64,000 nucleotides of DNA from Bacillota bacterium (GTDB lineage: Bacteria > Bacillota > Clostridia > Christensenellales > Aristaeellaceae). The notes under the pieces are model-generated. The model saw nothing but the letters and a program-made list of their open reading frames with translations. It was not told the origin of the DNA and did no database searches. Below, one piece after another: positions 42,115 through 50,129 of the stretch (positions within the stretch are counted from its first letter, which is position 1; every line of letters starts with the position of its first letter). The DNA lies in NCBI GenBank assembly GCA_023411395.1, contig JAEYOV010000002.1:1-64000 (forward strand), given 5' to 3'. The position numbers were made by a program, and so were the translations under genes.

Positions 42115-43214
42115 AATTGGAGACTGGGAAAATCACGCCGTCCCAAATATTGTTTTCCACCGCTTGCTTCATTCAATCCTCTTCCCTGCTATCCGCCTTC
42201 CTGGCCGGCGTAACGGGCTATGATTCCTGGTTTGTGGTGGCGGCGGGCATTGTGCTTTGCCTGCCAATACTGATGATCTATATTGGTTTGACAAAGATGT
42301 ATCCTGGCAAGAACCTGGTGGAGATCAACGATCTGGCATTTGGCAAGGTGCTGGGGAAGGTGGCCTCGTTTTTTCACATCATGTTTTTCCTTACGCTTGC
42401 AACGCTGAATCTGAGGGATTTGAGTCTGTTTGTCAAACAGACCATCATGGTCAAGACGCCGGATGTCATTCTTTCAGCCGTCTGTGTGCTGGTGTCCGCT
42501 CTGGGTGTGCGGTACGGGCTGAAGGTGGTTACGCGCTTCGCTTTTATTTTTATTGTGATATCTGCGGCGGTGCTGGGTTCGTCGCTCTTGTTTGCCTCCA
42601 GCCAAATGGACCTAAACAATTTTTTACCTATGTTGCAGCAGCCGATTATCAAATATGTACAGGGCACAAATACCGCTTTGAGTATACCCTTTGGCGAGCT
42701 GGTTGTTTTTTTGATGATTTTGCCTTATGTGCGTGAGAAGCAAAAACCCATCGGCCGCTATTTTATCGGTGGCTTTTTGCTGGGATCGGTTATGTTTTTG
42801 ATGGTGGTGTTTAGGGATACGGCCGTGCTGGGAAACACGATCGGCCTTTTTGCGCTGCCAGCTTTTGAAACGCTCCGGATCGTGACACTGTTCGGCGTAC
42901 TCAGCCGCTTGGAAATTTTGTTCGCGATAGTGCTCATCATCCTGCTGTTTTTCAAAATCTCCCTCCTTCATTATGTGACGGCGCTATCGGCGGCGCAGGT
43001 GTTCAAAATGAATTCCTACAAGCCTCTCGCGCTGGCCATCGGCGTGCTCATGATTGGCTACGGCTTTACGCTGTATCCCTCCAGCATTCAGCATGCATCC
43101 TCCAGCCGGGAGACAGCTCTTATCCTTTGGCAGGTTTTTGAATTTTTCCTTCCCCTTCTGGCGCTTACGATTGGTAAAATCAGAAAAAAGAAGACAAAGG
43201 GGGCAGAGGCCTGA
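42111..43214 (+). CDS. Spore germinant receptor subunit B (GerB family)
   Basis: A 367-residue integral membrane protein of the GerAB/amino-acid-permease-like family, with about ten hydrophobic segments. GKITPSQILFSTACFIQSSS at the start and PGKNLVEINDLAFGKVLGK after the second helix are family features. Predicted to hold the germinant-binding pocket in the spore inner membrane. The start at 42111 overlaps the upstream stop (ATGA) and has GGAGGAAAAC upstream. Confidence 0.92.
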   Translation: MKLETGKITPSQILFSTACFIQSSSLLSAFLAGVTGYDSWFVVAAGIVLCLPILMIYIGLTKMYPGKNLVEINDLAFGKVLGKVASFFHIMFFLTLATLNLRDLSLFVKQTIMVKTPDVILSAVCVLVSALGVRYGLKVVTRFAFIFIVISAAVLGSSLLFASSQMDLNNFLPMLQQPIIKYVQGTNTALSIPFGELVVFLMILPYVREKQKPIGRYFIGGFLLGSVMFLMVVFRDTAVLGNTIGLFALPAFETLRIVTLFGVLSRLEILFAIVLIILLFFKISLLHYVTALSAAQVFKMNSYKPLALAIGVLMIGYGFTLYPSSIQHASSSRETALILWQVFEFFLPLLALTIGKIRKKKTKGAEA

Positions 43215-43215
43215 T

Positions 43216-43425
43216 ATGGCAGCGATTTTCATTTGCTTCAGCCTGATTGCATTGATCGATCTGCCTCCTCTCATCCGTAATAAAAACTGGAAAGATGTGG
43301 CGGCATTCGGCATCATTTTTGGCCTGGCGCTGGCCGTATCCGTACTGAACGAGTTGAAGGTACCCATTCCAAGCACCATTCTTACGGCAGATAAGTGGAT
43401 GCATCAGATAGGGATCAATTATTGA
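43216..43425 (+). CDS. Small membrane protein in the germination operon
   Basis: A 69-residue protein with two hydrophobic segments (about 2-16 and 28-42) separated by a short basic loop (RNKNWKD), and a C-terminal polar tail ending IGINY. It starts one base after the gerB stop, with GGGGGCAGAGG as ribosome binding site, and is followed by a terminator, so it is the last gene of the operon. Small accessory membrane proteins occur with germinant receptors (the GerD or GerW-like D subunits), and this could be such a D-type subunit, but I cannot match it to a named family. Confidence 0.65.
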   Translation: MAAIFICFSLIALIDLPPLIRNKNWKDVAAFGIIFGLALAVSVLNELKVPIPSTILTADKWMHQIGINY

Positions 43426-43439
43426 TTGCTTTTGTCCTT

Positions 43440-43460
43440 TGGCCGCGGGGCGGCCTTTTT
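43440..43460 (+). terminator. Rho-independent terminator after the ger operon
   Basis: GGCCGC-GGG-GCGGCC followed immediately by TTTTT, 15 bases after the 69-residue gene. Confidence 0.8.
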
Positions 43461-43483
43461 GCCGTTTGCGGAAAATGGATTGC

Positions 43484-43512
43484 TTGAGGTATATCACAGG
43501 TTATGCTATAGT
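43484..43512 (+). promoter_or_regulatory. Promoter for the two-component operon
   Basis: TTGAGG, 17 bases, TATAGT, with TG one base before the -10 (extended -10). The leader to the start at 43632 is about 115 bases. Confidence 0.55.
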
Positions 43513-43631
43513 AAAAAAGCGAAAACGGCAGATCATTGCGGGCAAAAGACAGTGGGCGGCGGCCCTCCATCAATTCTCCATGGAAATGCGGGAAAATAGG
43601 CCGATAAACACAGAACAGGCAGGGGTGAACC

Positions 43632-44330
43632 ATGGGAAAAGCCACCGTTCTCATCGTGGAAGACGAAGAAAAGATTGTAAGCGTCATCGAGGCGTATCTT
43701 GCGCACGCGGGCTATCAAACACTGTCGGCGGGTGACGGCAAGACCGCGCTTTCGCTGTTTGAAGCGCACAGGCCGGACGCGGTGGTGCTGGACAGAATGC
43801 TGCCGGAGCTAAGTGGGGATGAAGTATTGAAAACCATCCGCCAGCTTTCCGATGCGCCTGTTTTGATGCTCACGGCCAAGGGAAGCGAGAACGACGTGGT
43901 GGAAGGGTTTCACTTGGGGGCCGACGGTTATGTGGTCAAGCCCTTTCGCCCCCGGGAACTGGTAGCCAGGCTGGAAGCGCTTTTGCGCCGCTTCGGGCCC
44001 AAGGAGCCCGGGGAAGCGGTCACCTACAACGGTGGCGACCTGAAGGTGGATACTGCCGCGCATCAGGTATGGCGTAGCGGCAGGGAGATCACGCTCACCC
44101 CCAATGAATTCAAGCTGTTAAGCGCGCTGCTCAGGCAGCCGGCCAAGGTATTCACCCGTGAGGAACTGATCCTGTGCGCTTTTGGCTTCTCTTATGAAGG
44201 GTTTGAGCGCACCATAGATTCCCACATCAAAAACCTTAGAGCCAAGCTGGAGGATAAAGCTGAGGAGCCTCAATATATTCGTACCGTGCGGGGCGTGGGC
44301 TATAAGTTCGGAGGGAAAGCGGATGGCTAG
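43632..44330 (+). CDS. OmpR/PhoB-type response regulator
   Basis: A 232-residue regulator. The receiver domain (residues 4-118) has VEDEE at the start, the phospho-accepting aspartate in VVLDRMLP (Asp54), and LTAKG and VVKPF for the conserved Thr/Ser and Lys. The C-terminal winged helix (about 138-230) ends with FERTIDSHIKNLRAKLED and IRTVRGVGYKF, standard for the OmpR class. GGCAGGGGTGA precedes the ATG. Overlaps the histidine kinase gene by 8 bases, so the two form a cognate pair. Targets are unknown; the downstream PadR operon is a neighbour but has its own promoter. Confidence 0.93.
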   Translation: MGKATVLIVEDEEKIVSVIEAYLAHAGYQTLSAGDGKTALSLFEAHRPDAVVLDRMLPELSGDEVLKTIRQLSDAPVLMLTAKGSENDVVEGFHLGADGYVVKPFRPRELVARLEALLRRFGPKEPGEAVTYNGGDLKVDTAAHQVWRSGREITLTPNEFKLLSALLRQPAKVFTREELILCAFGFSYEGFERTIDSHIKNLRAKLEDKAEEPQYIRTVRGVGYKFGGKADG

Positions 44331-45723
44331 ACGGCTTATAAGCCTCAAGACCCGGCTGTCCCTGACCTACGGGGCCATTTCGCTGCTGCTGATTGGCATA
44401 TTGCTGGCGGTAACCCATGGCCTGATGGAAAATCACTTTCAGGCGTATGTGGTGGCCCAGCGGGAACAGGCGGCCTGGAATGTGGCAAAGACCGTGGAGG
44501 AGCAGATGAAAACCACCGACCTGTACCATATGCGCTTCACGGAGCTTGGCTATGCCATGCTGAACCAGGGCCTGGTGCTGTCCGTTTGGGATGAACAGGG
44601 CCGGCAGGTATACTGCATCCACTGCGACGATACCAAGGCATGTGAGACCATGCTCTATGATGTTCAGTGCCTTACCGCCATGCGGGATGCCTCCTATGTG
44701 GGCGCTTATACGGAGATGGAATATCCCGTGCAGGCGGGCGGAAAGCGCGTAGGAACATTGCATTTTGGATACAGCGGTCCATATTTTTACACGCAGGCGG
44801 ATGTGGACTTCATCGGCAGGATCGATACGGTATTCCTGCTTGCAGGCATACTCTGCGCACTGTTGGCGGCGGGGTTCGGGTACGGCATGGCCCGCAGCAT
44901 TGTCAGGCCCATCCGGGAGATCGGCGAAAATACCAGGCTCATCGGACAAGGGGACTATACGCCGCGTGCGCCCAAACATCCTTATGCCAGGGAACTTTGC
45001 GAACTGGCCCAGAGCGTCAGCCATCTGTCGCAGACGCTGAAGCAGCAGCAAAAGGCCAGAGAGCGCATCGTCAGGGATTACGCCCATGAACTGCGCACGC
45101 CTCTGTCCGTATTGCAAGCCAACCTGGAGGCGTTTGAGGACGGCGTGTGGGAACCAACGCCCCAGCGCCTTGGAAGCTGCTATGAGGAGATCGAGCGTCT
45201 CAACCGCATGCTTTACAAGCTGGAGGAACTGGCCAGGCTTTATGAGCCGGGCATGAAAGCGGACGAATGCCAGGTGGAACTGGAAGGCCTTGTAAAGGAT
45301 TGCCTGGAGCATTTTGCCCCCGTCTGCGCCGACAAAAATATCGGGCTTGTTTCTAAACTGACGCCTGTCACGCTGCAGGGGGACAAGGATCAATTGCGGC
45401 AGGTGCTTGTAAACCTTTTGGCCAATGCCGTGCAATACACCCTGGAGGGGGGAACGATCGAGGTATCCCTGAAGCCTGAGGGAGACATGGCGGTCATTCA
45501 GGTCAAAGACACCGGCATAGGCATCGACGAAAAAGACCTGCCTTACATTTTTGACTACCTGTACCGCGCCGATCCTTCCCGCAGCCGCCACACAGGCGGG
45601 AGCGGTATCGGGCTCAGCATTGTTCAAAAGATTGTCAGGGAGCATGGGGGAGAGGCCCTTGCGGCCAGCAAGCCGGGGGAAGGCAGCGTGTTCACGGTGA
45701 TACTTCCGCTTCACAGGCCATAG
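44323..45723 (+). CDS. Sensor histidine kinase
   Basis: A 466-residue membrane kinase. Two transmembrane helices (about 12-32 and 168-190) flank an extracytoplasmic domain of about 135 residues. That domain contains four cysteines in a short span (VYCIHC, then ACETM and VQC, residues 98-116), which could bind metal or form disulfides. HAMP domain about 190-245, then the H-box RDYAHELRTPLSVLQ (His255), and N, G1 and G2 boxes (NLLANAVQYT, VKDTGIGIDEKDLPYIF, GGSGIGLSIVQKIV). Phosphorylates the response regulator encoded just upstream. Stimulus unknown. Confidence 0.92.
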   Translation: MARRLISLKTRLSLTYGAISLLLIGILLAVTHGLMENHFQAYVVAQREQAAWNVAKTVEEQMKTTDLYHMRFTELGYAMLNQGLVLSVWDEQGRQVYCIHCDDTKACETMLYDVQCLTAMRDASYVGAYTEMEYPVQAGGKRVGTLHFGYSGPYFYTQADVDFIGRIDTVFLLAGILCALLAAGFGYGMARSIVRPIREIGENTRLIGQGDYTPRAPKHPYARELCELAQSVSHLSQTLKQQQKARERIVRDYAHELRTPLSVLQANLEAFEDGVWEPTPQRLGSCYEEIERLNRMLYKLEELARLYEPGMKADECQVELEGLVKDCLEHFAPVCADKNIGLVSKLTPVTLQGDKDQLRQVLVNLLANAVQYTLEGGTIEVSLKPEGDMAVIQVKDTGIGIDEKDLPYIFDYLYRADPSRSRHTGGSGIGLSIVQKIVREHGGEALAASKPGEGSVFTVILPLHRP

Positions 45724-45741
45724 ATCATTAAAAAATTTTTG

Positions 45742-45778
45742 GCACCCTCTTGCAAAACATGCGGGAGGGTGCTATACT
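45742..45778 (+). promoter_or_regulatory. PadR operon promoter with overlapping inverted repeat
   Basis: TTGCAA (45750-45755), 17 bases, TATACT (45773-45778). The inverted repeat GCACCCTC (45742-45749) and GAGGGTGC (45765-45772) brackets the -35 box. It could be the kinase operon's terminator stem, an operator, or both. A second small repeat, CTACT..AGTAG, lies at about 45786-45810, before the PadR start; autoregulation by PadR is a reasonable guess. Confidence 0.45.
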
Positions 45779-45834
45779 GTGTTTGCTACTGAACAATAAA
45801 CAATAGTAGTTAATGAACAGGAGGGAGGGACGGC

Positions 45835-46158
45835 ATGAACCCGCAATTCAAAAAGGGCGTGCTGGACCTGTGCGTTCTGGCGGCGCTTCGCCACCGGGAT
45901 GCCTACGGATACGAGCTGGCGGAGCAGATCTCCAAAAGCATAGAAATTGCGGAAGGAACGCTGTATCCGCTGCTGCGAAAGCTCAAGGGGGATGGGCTGT
46001 GTCAGACATATCTGTCCGATGAATCCGGCGGGCCGCCCCGCAAGTACTACCGGCTGACGGAAGCGGGAAAAAAGGCAGAGGCGGAGCTGAGGCTGGAATG
46101 GATGACGTTTGTACACCAGGTGAACGATATTTTGCTGGAGGATGAGGCGGATGAATGA
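45835..46158 (+). CDS. PadR family transcriptional regulator
   Basis: A 107-residue winged-helix repressor of the short PadR-s2 type. KKGVLDLCVLAALRHRDAYGYELAEQI opens the fold, AEGTLYPLLRKLKGDGL is the recognition helix region, and GGPPRKYYRLTEAGKK is the wing, all typical. A C-terminal helix for dimerisation is short. GGAGGGAGGGACGGC is the ribosome binding site. Heads an operon with a DUF1700 membrane protein and a wall/anchor-type protein, an arrangement often seen for PadR genes in Firmicutes, where the regulator controls its own operon in response to envelope stress or ligands. The ligand here is unknown. Confidence 0.9.
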   Translation: MNPQFKKGVLDLCVLAALRHRDAYGYELAEQISKSIEIAEGTLYPLLRKLKGDGLCQTYLSDESGGPPRKYYRLTEAGKKAEAELRLEWMTFVHQVNDILLEDEADE

Positions 46159-46717
46159 ATATTTGCAGGCGCTGTCCCGGGCGCTCAGCCGGCTTGAACA
46201 GGCCGAGCGGGAAGACATTTTGACGGATTACCGGGAGCATTTTGAGATAGGCCTTTCCCAGGGAAAGACGGAGAAGCAGATCGCGCAGGAGCTGGGCGAG
46301 CCGGAAAGCATTGCGAAGCTGTACACCGCCATCACCGCCACTACCCAGGCGGAAAAGACAAAAAAGCCGCAGGATGCCATGCGTATGGTGGGCGCAACGT
46401 TTGCCTACCGCATGGGCAAGGGCATGACCATCGGAACGCTTTATTTGCTGTTTGTGCTGGCAATCATTCCGGTGTTTGCGCTGGGAGCCTCGTTGGGTTT
46501 GGGAGCAGCGGCCCTCATCTGCCTGGCTGTATTTGAATTCGTGAAGAGCTTTGTTGCCTTCGGTCTCCTGGCCGTATTCCTGGGGATTACGCTGCTGGGC
46601 ATGGGCGCGCTGTGCTTGATGGGCGCCAAAGCGTTATGGGGGACGACCATTGGTGCGTTGTCTGCGCTGGCAAGGCGCTGGATGGGCCAAGGAGAAGAAA
46701 GGAAGACGGAACAATGA
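46151..46717 (+). CDS. DUF1700 (HAAS domain) membrane protein
   Basis: A 188-residue protein. The N-terminal helical HAAS domain (residues about 1-60; YLQALSRALSRLEQAEREDIL, DYREHFEIG, KTEKQIAQELGEPESIAKLY) is diagnostic for DUF1700, and four hydrophobic segments follow. These proteins regularly accompany PadR regulators and are thought to act with them as membrane-linked sensors, but the mechanism is not established. The ATG at 46151 is favoured by GGAGG nine bases upstream; ATG at 46142 is the alternative. Overlaps PadR by 8 bases and the next gene by 4. Confidence 0.85.
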   Translation: MNEYLQALSRALSRLEQAEREDILTDYREHFEIGLSQGKTEKQIAQELGEPESIAKLYTAITATTQAEKTKKPQDAMRMVGATFAYRMGKGMTIGTLYLLFVLAIIPVFALGASLGLGAAALICLAVFEFVKSFVAFGLLAVFLGITLLGMGALCLMGAKALWGTTIGALSALARRWMGQGEERKTEQ

Positions 46718-47127
46718 AAAAGTGTGTAAAATTCTGGCTTATTCTCATGACGGCCGGGCTATTGGGTATCGCTGCTGTCGTTGCCTACGCCGTGGGCACG
46801 GGAAAGTTTACATCCTATGAAGCTGCCAAGACGTTTTACCCGGAAGGGAGCTTTCAGACCATTCAAATCGACGCCACCCAGGCGCGGGTGACAGTGGCGC
46901 CTTCGGAGGAAGCGCCAAAGGTCGAAGTCTATGCCAAGGCCTGGCTTCCCGGGCCCATCGACCTTGCGAAGCGGTTTGTGTGGACCGTGGAGAATCAAAG
47001 GCTGGTTCTCACGGAGATTCCCTTTGAACCTGCCTTCCTTGGTTTTTTCCCGCAGCCCTATGAAATGACCATCACGGCCTATGTTCCTCAAACGGTCTAC
47101 GATAGCTTTATGGGAGGCCGGCCATGA
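46714..47127 (+). CDS. Membrane-anchored DUF4097-like protein, truncated
   Basis: A 137-residue protein with an N-terminal membrane anchor (residues 5-28, WLILMTAGLLGIAAVVAYAV-like) and the start of a beta-helical anchor/adhesin-type domain resembling DUF4097 (FQTIQIDATQARVTVAPSEE, then MTITAYVPQTVYDSF). Members following PadR and DUF1700 are normally about twice as long and continue with repeated beta strands after the YVP-x-x-x-YDS segment. Here the frame ends GGRP four residues later and the SDR gene begins at the same point. The coding sequence therefore looks cut, by deletion, at about 47110. Whether the stub is still functional is unknown. Confidence 0.65.
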   Translation: MKKCVKFWLILMTAGLLGIAAVVAYAVGTGKFTSYEAAKTFYPEGSFQTIQIDATQARVTVAPSEEAPKVEVYAKAWLPGPIDLAKRFVWTVENQRLVLTEIPFEPAFLGFFPQPYEMTITAYVPQTVYDSFMGGRP

Positions 47128-47990
47128 ATACCGCGGCTATCACCGGGGCCACCTCCGGCATCGGGTTTGCGGTGGCAAAAAAGCTGCTGGCCATGGGGTG
47201 GCGTGTGCTTTTGATCGGCCGCGCCAAGGAAAACTGCGAAAAGGCGCTGACAGCGCTGCGTGAGATGTATCCCAATGGAGCAGTTGCCATCTTTCACGGC
47301 GACTTGACCCAGCAGCGGGAAGTAAACCGGGTCGCCGGGGAATTGAACGGTTATCTTTCCGATCATTGTGATGGCCGTTTGCAGGTATTGGTCAACAATG
47401 CCGGGGCGGTACGCGCCTGGTACACCACCACGGAGGAAGGGTATGAGCAGCAGTTTGCCTTGAATCATCTGGCAGGCTTCCTCCTTACCCACAAATTGAT
47501 GGGAGCACTGAAAAAGGCCGGGGGACGGGTGATCCTTACGGGCAGCGGCTCCCACAAGCATTACAATATCCGCTGGGACGATGTGATGTATCAAAGGCGC
47601 CGCTATAGCTGCCTGGGCGCCTACAAGCAATCCAAACTGTGCAACCTGCTTTTCGCGGGGGAGTTCAACAGGCGGTATGAAAAGGACGGTGTCAGGGCCT
47701 ATGTGGTGGACCCCGGCCTTGTGAGCACCGACATCGGCTTCAAGCAAACCAGCGGGTTGGTGCGCGCCGTCTGGTCCATGCGCAAAAAGCACGGCATACC
47801 TCCTGAAACGGCTGCCCTCACCTATGGTTTCCTTTGCTCTTCGGCTTTTGCGGAAACGGGCCTGTATTATCTGGATTCAAAAAAGGCTCCCTATGACCGG
47901 CGGGCTGACAGGCAGGCGGACAGGGCAAAGCTGTTTGAAATGAGTGAAAAGCTGTGCGGTATTGATATTTTCGGGGAGGGAGAAGCATGA
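47124..47990 (+). CDS. Short-chain dehydrogenase/reductase (first)
   Basis: A 288-residue SDR of the retinol-dehydrogenase-like group. TGATSGIGFAVAKKLL is the NAD(P) site, LVNNAGAVR the central motif, and GAYKQSKLCNLL the catalytic Tyr-xxx-Lys; a serine (LTGSGSH) lies upstream as required. VVDPGLVSTDIGF follows. The arginine in LIGRAKE after strand 2 suggests NADPH. Overlaps the truncated gene before it by 4 bases and the second SDR after it by 4, so translation is coupled. Substrate unknown, possibly a lipid or isoprenoid alcohol by analogy. Confidence 0.85.
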   Translation: MNTAAITGATSGIGFAVAKKLLAMGWRVLLIGRAKENCEKALTALREMYPNGAVAIFHGDLTQQREVNRVAGELNGYLSDHCDGRLQVLVNNAGAVRAWYTTTEEGYEQQFALNHLAGFLLTHKLMGALKKAGGRVILTGSGSHKHYNIRWDDVMYQRRRYSCLGAYKQSKLCNLLFAGEFNRRYEKDGVRAYVVDPGLVSTDIGFKQTSGLVRAVWSMRKKHGIPPETAALTYGFLCSSAFAETGLYYLDSKKAPYDRRADRQADRAKLFEMSEKLCGIDIFGEGEA

Positions 47991-48781
47991 CGGTTTTAAT
48001 CACCGGCGCGGGCGGAGGGCTGGGGCGGGCCATGGCTTTGGAGGCCGCCCGGCGCGGCTTGGATCTGATGCTGACCGATGTGAATGCCGCCAGCCTGGCG
48101 GTTTTTCGCGGCGGCCTCCTGAGACAGTACGATATCAAGGTGGATTCCCTGCCCTGCGACCTGACGGACGCGGCGGATGTGGCAAGATTATTTGCTTACA
48201 TCGGGGAAAAGGGCATGCAGCTTCATATGCTGCTGCATGTGGCAGGCATTGATTTTGAAGGCGGCTTTCTGGAGATGGATTGTGACCGGCTCATCGACAT
48301 CGTTAGGGTCAATATCGAAGGCACCTTGCGGGTGCTTCACGGCGCGCTTGGCAAGCGGGATGCGAAAAAACGCTTTACCATCGTGGTGGTGTCCAGCCTG
48401 GCCTCCCTGTATCCAATGCCGCTGAAGGCCACTTATGCGGCATCCAAGCGGTTCCTGCTGGATTTCTCCATGGCGCTGTCCCAGGAATTGGCGGATCACA
48501 ACGCGACCGTATTGGCGCTATGCCCCGGCGGGCTTCCCACAACGCCCGGTGCGATGCAGGGAATCAGCGCCCAGGGCTTCTTTGGCAGGATCACCACCAA
48601 CAGCCTGACAGCAGTGGCCAGAAGGACCATTGCCAAAGCCCAGCGGGGAAAGCGGGTCTATATCCCGGGAATGGTCAACCGCCTGTTCAGCATCCTGGGC
48701 CGGCTCGTGCCCAGGGCCATGCTCACAAAGCTCCTTTATTCCAGATGGCGGCAGGCCCGGGAAGGGCACGCAGCGTCATAA
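47987..48781 (+). CDS. Short-chain dehydrogenase/reductase (second)
   Basis: A 264-residue SDR. LITGAGGGLGRAMALEAA is the cofactor site, LLHVAGIDFEGG replaces the usual NNAG, and ATYAASKRFLLDFS is the catalytic Tyr-xxx-Lys with SSLAS supplying the serine. The aspartate after strand 2 (MLTDVNAAS) points to NAD. A C-terminal hydrophobic and basic stretch (VNRLFSILGRLVPRAMLTKLL) suggests membrane association. Last gene of the PadR operon, overlapping the first SDR by 4 bases. The pair may act on the same lipid-like substrate in sequence; this is inferred only from coupling. Confidence 0.85.
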   Translation: MTVLITGAGGGLGRAMALEAARRGLDLMLTDVNAASLAVFRGGLLRQYDIKVDSLPCDLTDAADVARLFAYIGEKGMQLHMLLHVAGIDFEGGFLEMDCDRLIDIVRVNIEGTLRVLHGALGKRDAKKRFTIVVVSSLASLYPMPLKATYAASKRFLLDFSMALSQELADHNATVLALCPGGLPTTPGAMQGISAQGFFGRITTNSLTAVARRTIAKAQRGKRVYIPGMVNRLFSILGRLVPRAMLTKLLYSRWRQAREGHAAS

Positions 48782-48794
48782 AAGATGATTCAAA

Positions 48795-48832
48795 GCGAAA
48801 CGCCCGGGGGATTTGCCCGCGGGCGTTTCGCG
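48795..48832. terminator. Hairpin between convergent genes
   Basis: GCGAAACGCCCG and CGGGCGTTTCGC form a perfect 12-base stem between the second SDR gene and the lacI-type gene. No long T-run follows, so its strength is uncertain. Confidence 0.6.
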
Positions 48833-48841
48833 CAGGTTTCC

Positions 48842-49888
48842 TTATTTGCCGGGACATGGGCCGCAGGATTCCCGCGGGACAAGGTCTGCGAAGATGGTGT
48901 GATGCGCCTTTTGAAGCGTATCCTGGGAAGATAATAGCAGCGATACGGCTAGGACGCCGATCTCCTGGGGTTTTGTGTCCAGCGTCGTCAGGGCGGGGGA
49001 GGTGAAGGCGCTGAAAAACTGATTATCGCAGCCGATGACGGAGATGTCCTTGGGAATTTGAAGGTCCCGCTCCATCAGATGCCTTATGACCCCCATGGCC
49101 ACCAGATCGTTGGCGGCAATGATGGCGGTGGGCCAATTCTTTGCGGTCAGCCCGTTCAGCAAAGACCTGGCCGCATCATAGCCGCCTTGTGTGGAGCAGT
49201 CGCCGAAAATCCGGTATTCCGCCTTGTAGGGAATTCCGGCTTTCTCAAGCGCGCTGTGATAACCGACATCGCGGCTCAAGGGGATGAATAGATCATCGTT
49301 GCCGCACAAAAGCGCGATGCGGCGGTGCTTCAGCGCCACGAGATGAGATACGGACGTTTCAACGCAGTTCGCCAGGTCGGTTGTCACCGTGCTGCAGGGC
49401 AGTTCCTCCAGCACACAGCCCAGCAATATGACGGGCATATACTGGCTGATTTCCCGGACCAGGGAAAATTCTTCCGGATTCTTCATGGAGGCCAGAAATT
49501 CGCCGTTGATGGCTACGCCGTCCACCCGGCGCTCCATCAAAAGGTCCGCCATGTCCCTGTCGATGGATTTGCCCCGGGGGGGATGAAACAGCATCAGCAC
49601 ATATCCTTTTTGACGCGCTTCCTCCTCTGCGGCGGCATACATTCTGGCATAGTAGGGGTTGGACATTTCGGGCAGGATCAGGCCCAGCGTTTTGGAATGC
49701 TTTTGATACAGGTTCCGGGCCATGGCACTGGGACGGTAGTTATATTTTTCTACCACCCGCATCACCTTTTCCACCGTGCCGCCGATCACATTCTGACGGC
49801 CGCTTAGCACGCGGGAGACCGTGGCAATGGATACGCCCGCTTCTTTTGCAATGTCATATATGTTCTTTTTTTCGTGCAAAGCTGACAT
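48842..49888 (-). CDS. LacI family transcriptional regulator
   Basis: A 348-residue repressor. The helix-turn-helix NIYDIAKEAGVSIATVSRVLSG starts at residue 9, the hinge helix (RNLYQKHSKTLGLILPE) follows, and the periplasmic-binding-like effector domain occupies the rest, with DLVAMGVIRHLMERDLQIPKDISVIG near the end. Divergent from the galactan uptake and degradation genes, which it most likely represses until galacto-oligosaccharide is present. ATGAAAGGAT gives the ribosome binding site. A target site is suggested by the partly symmetrical CAAACGATTG between the divergent promoters. Confidence 0.9.
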   Translation of the reverse strand: MSALHEKKNIYDIAKEAGVSIATVSRVLSGRQNVIGGTVEKVMRVVEKYNYRPSAMARNLYQKHSKTLGLILPEMSNPYYARMYAAAEEEARQKGYVLMLFHPPRGKSIDRDMADLLMERRVDGVAINGEFLASMKNPEEFSLVREISQYMPVILLGCVLEELPCSTVTTDLANCVETSVSHLVALKHRRIALLCGNDDLFIPLSRDVGYHSALEKAGIPYKAEYRIFGDCSTQGGYDAARSLLNGLTAKNWPTAIIAANDLVAMGVIRHLMERDLQIPKDISVIGCDNQFFSAFTSPALTTLDTKPQEIGVLAVSLLLSSQDTLQKAHHTIFADLVPRESCGPCPGK

Positions 49889-49977
49889 ATCCTTTCATGA
49901 GAGTGTTACTTTGTATTGTACATCCAAGTCGGAAAAAGGTAAAGCATAGAGTATTTGATACGGTCAAAAACTTGCGG

Positions 49978-50006
49978 TTGACAAACGATTGCATGTGTGA
50001 TATGGT
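49978..50006 (+). promoter_or_regulatory. Promoter for the galactan uptake operon
   Basis: TTGACA, 17 bases, TATGGT. The spacer contains CAAACGATTG (49982-49991), a partly symmetrical sequence with a central CG of the kind bound by LacI-type repressors, so binding there would block the promoter. The leader to the start at 50130 is about 115 bases. Confidence 0.55.
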
Positions 50007-50129
50007 ACTCATATGGACATGTAAGCCCTTCCTTGGCAAGGAATTGACAATCGGTACCCGGTATTGGATGCGGCCGTGCTGCTGGCGCGGTGCAGATAAA
50101 GTTTAAATTTTACAGGAGGTGTCTATTTC

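Noticed and set aside
44236..45714. Open frame of about 490 codons antisense to the histidine kinase
   Set aside because: The kinase has every expected motif and a coupled start, while the antisense product shows no recognisable motif. It is a shadow of codon bias.
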